Shown piece after piece: positions 39,096 to 48,300 of a stretch of 64,000 nucleotides of DNA. Each line of letters starts with the position of its first letter. The first letter of the stretch is position 1. The position numbers and the translations under genes were made by a program. The stretch is taken from assembly GCA_030063045.1 (NCBI GenBank), contig JAQSEB010000193.1:62001-126000 (forward strand), read 5' to 3'. The stretch is from Pratylenchus scribneri (taxonomy: Eukaryota; Nematoda; Chromadorea; Rhabditida; Pratylenchidae). The notes beneath the pieces are model-generated. The model did no database searches. It worked only from the letters and a program-made list of their open reading frames with translations, and had not been told where the DNA came from.

Positions 39096-40231
39096 TAGGG
39101 TTGCACCCCGTCCCCTGGCTTTTTTGCCCCCGTCCCCCGTCCCCGAAAATGAAAACTCCCCGTCCCCGAATCCCTCCCCGTGGAGCCTCTCCCCGGCCGG
39201 GGACCCCGAAATTTCGGGAAAATTTTTTTTAAAGAAATTCAACTAAAAAAGTCATTTTTCCTCTATTTTTATGAATGAAAAATGATTTTTTTGTATGAAA
39301 ATTGATATTTTTAATGAAAAATAATTTATTTTTTATTGAATATTTCATTTTTTCACTCTCAAATTTCATATTTTGTTAAAAATATTTCCTATAATTATCA
39401 AAAAGTAAGCTGGATAATATTACAGTTCATTCCTCCCATGTTTTGATAAAAAATTTAATTTCCTTTTTCACTTCTAAAATATGTATTTATGGGTAATCGT
39501 GGCCAGAGAATTCGTATCAGATATCCTATTTGTCATATTTTACCAACTTGACTTTAAACAAGAAAAGGCAAAGGGGATAGGGGACCATGGTTGCAAAATA
39601 TATACCTTAATTTTATGAAATTTGCCATATTTTCGCAGATTTGCCTTATTTTTTAACATATTTTTATAAATAAATGCCATTAAAAATTTTTTATGATAAT
39701 TTTTGGAGTAAAATTTTTCGCTGCGCCGCCATTTTTTTGCCTAATCTTCGCTTGCATGGCCGTTAAATTTTGGTCTAATTTTCGTTGAGCGACTATTTGC
39801 GTTAAAAAAATGTTCACGAATTTTGGTTCCATTCATGCAATGTTCAAAATTTGATGACGACAAAGGGAATCTGATTTCAGAATCCATTGTTGAGGAAAAA
39901 AAAAACAAAATAAGATGAGCCAAGATCGGATGATGCGCCCAAATTTGGAACAAATTTCGGATGAAGAAATGGGCCGTTAAAATATTTAAAAATCATCCAA
40001 TTATATGCAATTTATTTATCTATTTAATATTCTGAAAAAATTTTAGCAAAAAAATTTTTTTTGAAAGTTGAAAAAAATTTTTTTCGAAAATAGACAAATT
40101 CCCCGAAATTCCGGGGACCCCGTCCCCCGCCCCGTTCCCCTCCCTGCGAAGCTCTCCCCGTCCCCGAAGATCGTTCCCCGTCAATTCCCCCTCCCCGAAA
40201 ATCGTTCCCCGGGCTCCGGGGTGCAACCCTA
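39096..40231 (+). mobile_element. hAT-like non-autonomous element, unit 18 (1,136 bp, second lineage)
   Basis: Complete copy with duplications at 39088-39095 and 40232-40239. It shares the 14-bp absence, the ATAGAC variant and exact length with unit 15. Private changes include ATGCGCCC near 39935 and CCCTGCG near 40143. Confidence 0.88.
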
Positions 40232-40239
40232 ATTGAAAC

Positions 40240-41024
40240 CGCTTCGGTACGAAATTTCTGCATGGGAGGGGGGCCATTTCTGCTTCGGTAACGAAATTTC
40301 TGCATGGGAGGGGGGCCATTTCTGCTTCGGTAACGAAATTTCTGCATGGGAGGGGGGCCATTTCTGCTTCAAAGCGAATAACTCAGAAAAATGCAGAAAC
40401 GATGATTAATAAAGCGAAGAGCTCAGAAAAATGCAGGAAAATTGATTAATTAAGTGAATAGCTCAGAAAAATGCAGAAAAGATGATTAATAAAGTGAATA
40501 GCTCAGAAAAATGCAGGAAAATTGATTAATTAAGTGAATAGCTCAGAAAAATGCAGAAAAGATGATTAATAAAGTGAATAGCTCAGAAAAATGCAGAAAA
40601 GATGATTAATAAAGTGAATAACTCAGAAAAATGCAGAAACGATGATTAATAAAGTGAATAACTCAGAAAAATGCAGAAAAGATGATTAATAAAGTGAATA
40701 GCTCAGAAAAATGCAGAAAAGATGATTAATAAAGTGAATAACTCAGAAAAATGCAGAAACGATGATTAATAAAGTGAATAACTCAGAAAAATGCAGAAAC
40801 GATGATTAAATAAGCAATAAATCAGAAAAATGCAGAAACGATGATTAAATAAGCAATAAATCAGAAAAATGCAGAAAAGATGATTAAATAAGCAATAAAT
40901 AAGAAAAATGCAGAAAAGATGATTAAATAAGCGAATAAATCAGAAAAATGGAGAAAAGATGATTAAATAAGCGAATAAATCAGAAAAATGGAGAAAAGAT
41001 GATTAGTTAAGCAGATTGTGCTAT
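40240..41024 (+). repeat. Minisatellite tract of unit 18 (variant type)
   Basis: There are three 42-bp copies (40240-40370) ending in the GCTTCAAAGCG break seen in units 15 and 20. The variant subfamily (40371-41024) alternates GCAGGAAAATTG and GCAGAAAAGATG copies and lacks the GCAGATTAT landmark. Confidence 0.93.
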
Positions 41025-41032
41025 ATTGAAAC

Positions 41033-42153
41033 TAGGGTTGCACCCCGTCCCCTGGCTTTTTTGCCCCCGTCCCCCGTCCCCGTCCCCGTCCCCGAAAATG
41101 AAAACTCCCCGTCCCCGAATCCCTCCCCGTGGAGCCTCTCCCCGGCCGGGGACCCCGAAATTTCGGGGAAAAGTCATTTTTCCTCTATTTTTATGAATGA
41201 AAAATGATTTTTTTGTATGAAAATTGATATTTTTAATGAAAAATAATTTATTTTTTATTGAATATTTCATTTTTTCACTCTCAAATTTCATATTTTGTTA
41301 AAAATATTTCCTATAATTATCAAAAAGTAAGCTGGATAATATTACAGTTCATTCCTCCCATGTTTTGATAAAAAATTTAATTTCCTTTTTCACTTCTAAA
41401 ATATGTATTTATGGGTAATCGTGGCCAGAGAATTCGTATCAGATATCCTATTTGTCATATTTTACCAACTTGACTTTAAACAAGAAAAGGCAAAGGGGAT
41501 AGGGGACCATGGTTGCAAAATATATACCTTAATTTTATGAAATTTGCCATATTTTCGCAGATTTGCCTTATTTTTTAACATATTTTTATAAATAAATGCC
41601 ATTAAAAATTTTTTATGATGATTTTTGGAGTAAAATTTTTCGCTGCGCCGCCATTTTTTTGCCTAATCTTCGCTTGCATGGCCGTTAAATTTTGGTCTAA
41701 TTTTCGTTGAGCGACTATTTGCGTTAAAAAAATGTTCACGAATTTTGGTTCCATTCATGCAATGTTCAAAATTTGATGACGACAAAGGGAATCTGATTTC
41801 AGAATCCATTGTTGAGGAAAAAAAAAACAAAATAAGATGAGCCAAGATCGGATGATGAGCCCAAATTTGGAACAAATTTCGGATGAAGAAATGGGCCGTT
41901 AAAATATTTAAAAATCATCCAATTATATGCAATTTATTTAACTATTTAATATTCTGAAAAAATTTTAGCAAAAAAATTTTTTTTGAAAGTTGAAAAAAAT
42001 TTTTTTCGAAAATAGGCAAATTCCCCGAAATTCCGGGGACCCCGTCCCCCGCCCCGTTCCCCTCCCCGCGAAGCTCTCCCCGTCCCCGAAGATCGTTCCC
42101 CGTCAATTCCCCCTCCCCGAAAATCGTTCCCCGGGCTCCGGGGTGCAACCCTA
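41033..42153 (+). mobile_element. hAT-like non-autonomous element, unit 19 (1,121 bp)
   Basis: Complete copy with duplications at 41025-41032 and 42154-42161. It is the shortest copy: besides lacking the 14-bp segment it has a private 27-bp deletion at about 41,170, where CGGGG joins AAAAGTCATT directly. Confidence 0.88.
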
Positions 42154-42161
42154 ATTGAAAC

Positions 42162-42889
42162 CGCTTCGGTACGAAATTTCTGCATGGGAGGGGGGCCATT
42201 TCTGCTTCGGTAACGAAATTTCTGCATGGGTGGGGGGCCATTTCTGCTTCGGTAACGAAATTTCTGCAGAAAAAGTGACTATATAAGTGAATAGCTCAAA
42301 AAAATGCAGAAAAAGTGACTAAATAAGTGAATAGCTCAGAAAAATGCAGAAAAAGTGACTAAATAAGTGAATAGCTCAAAAAAATGCAGAAAAAGTGACT
42401 AAATAAGTGAATAGCTCAAAAAAATGCAGAAAAAGTGACTAAATAAGTGAATAGCTCAGAAAAATGCAGAAAATTGATTAATTAAGCAGATTATAACAAA
42501 TGCAGAAAAGATGATTAAATAAGCGAATAAATCAGAAAAATGCAGAAACGATGATTAAATAAGCAATAAATCAGAAAAATGCAGAAACGATGATTAAATA
42601 AGCAATAAATCAGAAAAATGCAGAAACGATGATTAAATAAGCAATAAATCAGAAAAATGCAGAAACGATGATTAAATAAGCAATAAATCAGAAAAATGCA
42701 GAAACGATGATTAAATAAGCAATAAATCAGAAAAATGCAGAAACGATGATTAAATAAGCAATAAATCAGAAAAATGCAGAAAAGATGATTAAATAAGCAA
42801 TAAATAAGAAAAATGCAGAAAAGATGATTAAATAAGCGAATAAATCAGAAAAATGGAGAAAAGATGATTAGTTAAGCAGATTGTGCTAT
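42162..42889 (+). repeat. Minisatellite tract of unit 19
   Basis: There are only two 42-bp copies (42162-42268), the lowest count in the array. The 39/40-bp family fills 42269-42889; its first copy has GACTATATAAG instead of GACTAAATAAG. Confidence 0.93.
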
Positions 42890-42897
42890 ATTGAAAC

Positions 42898-44038
42898 TAG
42901 GGTTGCACCCCGTCCCCTGGCTTTTTTGCCCCCGTCCCCGTCCCCGTCCCCGAAAATGAAAACTCCCCGTCCCCGAATCCCTCCCCGTGGAGCCTCTCCC
43001 CGGCCGGGGACCCCGAAATTTCGGGGAAATTTTTTTTAAAGAAATTCAACTAAAAAAGTCATTTTTCCTCTATTTTTATGAATGAAAAATGATTTTTTTG
43101 TATGAAAATTGATATTTTTAATGAAAAATAATTTATTTTTTATTGAATATTTCATTTTTTCACTCTCAAATTTCATATTTTGTTAAAAATATTTCCTATA
43201 ATTATCAAAAAGTAAGCTGGATAATATTACAGTTCATTCCTCCCATGTTTTGATAAAAAATTTAATTTCCTTTTTCACTTCTAAAATATGTATTTATGGG
43301 TAATCGTGGCCAGAGAATTCGTATCAGATATCCTATTTGTCATATTTTACCAACTTGACTTTAAACAAGAAAAGGCAAAGGGGATAGGGGACCATGGTTG
43401 CAAAATATATACCTTAATTTTATGAAATTTGCCATATTTTCGCAGATTTGCCTTATTTTTTAACATATTTTTATAAATAAATGCCATTAAAAATTTTTTA
43501 TGATGATTTTTGGAGTAAAATTTTTCGCTGCGCCGCCATTTTTTTGCCTAATCTTCGCTTGCATGGCCGTTAAATTTTGGTCTAATTTTCGTTGAGCGAC
43601 TATTTGCGTTAAAAAAATGTTCACGAATTTTGGTTCCATTCATGCAATGTTCAAAATTTGATGACGACAAAGGGAATCTGATTTCAGAATCCATTGTTGA
43701 GGAAAAAAAAAACAAAATAAGATGAGCCAAGATCGGATGATGAGCCCAAATTTGGAACAAATTTCGGATGAAGAAATGGGCCGTTAAAATATTTAAAAAT
43801 CATCCAATTATATGCAATTTATTTATCTATTTAATATTCTGAAAAAATTTTAGCAAAAAAATTTTTTTTGAAAGTTGAAAAAAATTTTTTTCGAAAATAG
43901 GCAAATTCCCCGAAATTCCGGGGACCCCGTCCCCCGCCCCGTTCCCCTCCCCGCGAAGCTCTCCCCGTCCCCGAAGATCGTTCCCCGTCAATTCCCCCTC
44001 CCCGAAAATCGTTCCCCGGGCTCCGGGGTGCAACCCTA
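42898..44038 (+). mobile_element. hAT-like non-autonomous element, unit 20 (1,141 bp, last copy)
   Basis: Complete copy with duplications at 42890-42897 and 44039-44046. It lacks the 14-bp segment but has ATAGGC, so it is intermediate between the two lineages. No further copy follows. Confidence 0.88.
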
Positions 44039-44046
44039 ATTGAAAC

Positions 44047-44840
44047 CGCTTCGGTACGAAATTTCTGCATGGGAGGGGGGCCATTTCTGCTTCGGTAACG
44101 AAATTTCTGCATGGGAGGGGGGCCATTTCTGCTTCGGTAACGAAATTTCTGCATGGGAGGGGGGCCATTTCTGCTTCAAAGCGAATAACTCAGAAAAATG
44201 CAGAAACGATGATTAATAAAGCGAAGAGCTCAGAAAAATGCAGGAAAATTGATTAATTAAGCAGATTATCCCGAATGCAGAAAAGATGATTAATAAAGCG
44301 AAGAGCTCAGAAAAATGCAGGAAAATTGATTAATTAAGTGAATAGCTCAGAAAAATGCAGGAAAATTGATTAATTAAGTGAATAGCTCAGAAAAATGCAG
44401 GAAAATTGATTAATTAAGTGAATAGCTCAGAAAAATGCAGAAAAGATGATTAATAAAGTGAATAGCTCAGAAAAATGCAGGAAAATTGATTAATTAAGTG
44501 AATAGCTCAGAAAAATGCAGAAAAGATGATTAATAAAGTGAATAGCTCAGAAAAATGCAGAAAAGATGATTAATAAAGTGAATAGCTCAGAAAAATGCAG
44601 AAAAGATGATTAATAAAGTGAATAGCTCAGAAAAATGCAGAAAAGATGATTAATAAAGTGAATAGCTCAGAAAAATGCAGAAAAGATGATTAATAAAGTG
44701 AATAGCTCAGAAAAATGCAGAAAAGATGATTAATAAAGTGAATAACTCAGAAAAATGCAGAAAAGATGATTAATAAAGTGAATAACTCAGAAAAATGCAG
44801 AAAATTGATTAATTAAGCAGATTATCCCGAATGAAGAAAA
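44047..44840 (+). repeat. Terminal minisatellite tract of the array (unit 20, variant type)
   Basis: There are three 42-bp copies (44047-44177), the GCTTCAAAGCG break, then a long run of the variant 39/40-bp subfamily. The last copy is degenerate (GCAGATTATCCCGAATGAAG) and single-copy DNA begins at about 44,841. This marks the array boundary. Confidence 0.92.
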
Positions 44841-45206
44841 CCCATAAGGGGTTAAGATTTAGATTAGGGATATGTGAAATACTATCCCCTAAAAATCCTT
44901 GCCTTATACGGATGCTCCATGATATGCCTCATTCCCAATTGAAAAATTATACACAGATAGTATTAAATCAAAAATTGTATTTAGGAATTTTATTGCCTTA
45001 AATAGCTGCATTTTAATTGTCAAAAATATCTTGAATTTTAAATACATTTATTCAAATGAGAGAGATCAATAAAAAAATAATAGAAGGGGATTTTTATTAG
45101 AGGAAATAAAATTAAATTTTAATTTTAAGAAATTAATAAAAATTGTGATATTCGGGAGAAAATAAAAAAATTTCAAGGTCACTTTCTTTCTTCGAATTCT
45201 ATTTCA
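44841..45206. other. Spacer between satellite and GPCR gene; candidate 3' UTR
   Basis: This is AT-rich single-copy DNA between the array end and the GPCR stop codon, presumably containing the 3' UTR of the minus-strand gene. I see no open frame or RNA gene here. Confidence 0.5.
45093..45098 (-). promoter_or_regulatory. Candidate polyadenylation signal AATAAA
   Basis: A canonical AATAAA on the minus strand lies about 110 bp past the GPCR stop codon. A second candidate is at 44989-44994. In AT-rich DNA the hexamer is common by chance. Confidence 0.4.
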
Positions 45207-45345
45207 TCAAAGTATTTCCGTCTTATTTTGTCCAATGCTTCTGTTCAATTCGGAGTATTTTTGGCGCCAACATGGACAAAATTGTAGGACGAACATTTTG
45301 CGGAAACGACGCCCAAAAATAGAATAAATGAGAATGTTGGTGGCA
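45207..45345 (-). CDS. GPCR exon 9: TM7 end, C-terminal tail and stop
   Basis: Residues 481-526 and TGA. ATNILIYSIFGRRFRKMF gives the NxxxY end of TM7 and the basic helix 8, followed by a short tail with FCPCW. Acceptor TTTTTTCAG is strong. Confidence 0.92.
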
Positions 45346-48300
45346 CTGAAAAAAGGAAAATTAATTTTTTAAGATTTAAAAATTAATTAAAAAATTAATA
45401 AAATTATTATATTTTAATATGATTATTGAAAAATTTTACTGAATTACAAAATAATATTTTCAAATATTCCAACCTGTTGAGGCAAACCAAAAAATTGCCA
45501 ATAGGAATTCGAAGGTTTGTGCCATCGTCCTCCACCCAATTGAATGCTTCAATCACATGATTTAGACCTGGAAAATATAATAATTTATTCCAAAATAATT
45601 CAAAATAATTTTTACACTTATTAATAATTTTAAAGCATATGAAATTTCAAAAATTGTTTTGATTCGTTTTTTATGCTAAATAGGGTTGCGCCCCCGCACC
45701 CGCGGGGGCCACCCCCGACGGGGATCCCCGCACTTTTTGGGTTTCACCCCCGACCCTACCCCCGCATATGCCACCCCCGCGCCCCCGCATCCCCGCAAGA
45801 GCCACCCCCGCGCCCCCGCACCCCCGCGGGGGTGAACATGCACCCCATATTATTGGATTTTTCAAGGAAAATGGGGTTCGATAGGGAAATTTTGACCAAA
45901 TTTTTGTAGGATATTTAAAATTTTTTATTAAAATTTTTCTCTGCGAGGCTATTTTTAGGTAAAATTTTTCGCTGCGCGGCCATTTTTGGAAGAAATTTTT
46001 TTTCAAAAAAATTTTTTATTTGAAAAATGTGGCTTTTTAAAAAATTTACGCTACCCCGCCCCCGCGGGGATCCCCGCGGGGGCCCCCGCAAGGGGTCACC
46101 CCCGAACCCGAACCCGCAAGTGCCAACCCCGCAAACCCCGACCCCCGCACAACCCGCCCCCGCACTGCGGGGGCGCAACCCTAATGCTAAACATAAATAT
46201 GACCTAATTTTTCATGCATATTTGGGCATTTTAGTAAGTAAGGGACAATGCCAATATTTGCCAAATGTGCCATATTCAAATGGTAAATATTGGCATGGGC
46301 TTACCAAAATTGGCATAAATTTTTGGAAAAAAAAAGAGACAAAAACCCTTTTTAAAATTTTTTACAGAATTAAATTTAACCAATTAATATGCAAAACTTC
46401 AACATTTTAAAAACTATAAAATAACAATGTTTTTCAAATAAATAAAAATACTGACCAGCCAATAAATTGAATGCAATGAATGCGGCAATTGTAATGATGG
46501 CCATTTTTGTGCATCGATTGTCAATGGTCATTGTGACGCATTCTGCTGTTGGCTGTGGTTGTTGATTGCCGCCAGTGGACCCGTTGGATATTAAATGACC
46601 GTCCACAATGTTATGCTTATTATTGTTTTGGCCGTTAGTTGTTGGATGAGTTATGGCATTGCACAATGGGACATGGCAATTCATGCTGTGGCCAATGCCT
46701 GTTTGAATGGAAATTAAAATTTATTTATTTATTTATTTATATTTTGGAGCAAATATGTATATTTGTGAACCGAAAATAAATCAATTTTTTAGTGAATTAT
46801 TAGTTTTAAAATTTCGAAAATTTGATTATCTTTATATAATAGCCCTAGGAGAAGAGAAAAGAGAGGGATGAATTATTTTAAAAATAGATGGATTTTATGT
46901 AAGTGGAAATAGTTAAGATTATTATGACCAAAAAATTGTCAAAAAATAGAATAAAATCGGAAATTTTTGTTTAAACTTTCTAATCAACTATATTCAATTT
47001 TTATTCACAATGTATTGCTATGAAGATGCTCTACGGAACGAGGCTTAATTCAATGTCATGAAATTATTATAATAAGCTTGAAAGATTACTGAGATATTCG
47101 CTTGTACAAAATTAGGATCATCGATTTTTATGAAATATTTATTTTTTATATTTCCCAATTAATCAAAATTTTATATAAGTCAGTTTTTTACCTCCTCCAC
47201 CCGAAGACATTGTTGTGGTGGCGACAACATGTGGAATATAGCCACAGCTGCCTTTATGCAAATTTTGATGATGTATCCAACTGCCGCTGCTGCCTCGTTT
47301 TAATGCGGCTGCCCCGCTGGTAAATCCACTGCTACTTCGACTGCTCCTTGTCACCCGTGAAGTTCTATAGAGGAAATTTTTCGATTATTTTGAATTTAGA
47401 AGTGTTAGAGGGAAATGAAACAACTGTTCCCTCCTAGGTCCAATTAGCTCTCCGGGATTATAAAACCAATCCAAATCCTCCACTAAGTGTTCATTCGCCC
47501 CGATCGGCCCTATAGGATTAGTTGGACTTGGGCTCCCCAACTTCCTAGCGGCCAGCCGCCCCAATTCCCAATCTTCGCCTATTATTAATATTGTGATTTC
47601 CAATCGGATAAATGAATGTTAATATTCCAATTCGGCAAATGGGGGGTTGGGATGAACGACTTTCCCCAACAATATCCCTCACCCCAAATCTGACGTCCCG
47701 TAATTGGAAGTCTAATTTGGGAAGCGAACCTCCAACATTTTAAGAAGATTTAAAAACAAATTTTATTCGAAATTTTGGAATCTTCTTTTTCCACAATTAT
47801 ATTTTTATTTTTTTAAAAATTTTTGAAAATTTTTAAAATAATTTTTTTGAATTATTTTTTTAAAATATTTTTTATTAGAAATTTATATAAGAAAAATATT
47901 TTTATAAATTTATGAAAACCGAAATTAATTTTTTTCTCAATTTTTGAAATCAAAAATAAAAAAATTCGAATCACCTTCGAACAACATTCATTTGACGTCG
48001 TTGCAAATTTGCTCTCCTAATGATGGAAAAAATTCGAGCATTCAAGACAATGATGAAAAGGAATGGGGCTGCCAACATTAGAAGCAAATAGCCTTAAGAA
48101 AATTAATTTTGAAAATATATTCTAAAAATTTTTAATTTAGAATGATTCAAAATTTAATCAAAGGCTAATTTTTATGACATAATTTTATACAAATTTTAAT
48201 CAATTAATTAAAAAATAATTTTTCATTGATAGGATTTAAATTAAAAAATTCCAATTGTTATTTTCCCTCAACCAACCATAAGTACAATAAATGGTGAAAT

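Larger units (their letters stand above)
1..44840 (+). repeat. Composite higher-order satellite array, at least 20 units
   Basis: The whole left 70% of the window is one tandem array in a single orientation. Right ends of the embedded transposon fall at 969, 3667, 6594, 8641, 11195, 13473, 15985, 18263, 20775, 23289, 25522, 27735, 29965, 31864, 33982, 35896, 38110, 40231, 42153 and 44038, giving unit lengths of 1,885-2,927 bp. Each unit is transposon, then a 42-bp minisatellite, then a 39/40-bp minisatellite. Length variation comes almost entirely from minisatellite copy number. The array starts inside a unit at the window edge and ends in a degenerate repeat about 370 bp from the stop codon of the neighbouring GPCR gene. 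Long frames within it reflect the 42-bp period and one-base indels break them between units, so I do not call genes here. Confidence 0.97.

Noticed and set aside
47385..47603. Alternative GPCR exon in intron 5
   Set aside because: The frame ends in TAA before the next exon and has no matching acceptor and donor in phase, so it cannot extend the receptor.
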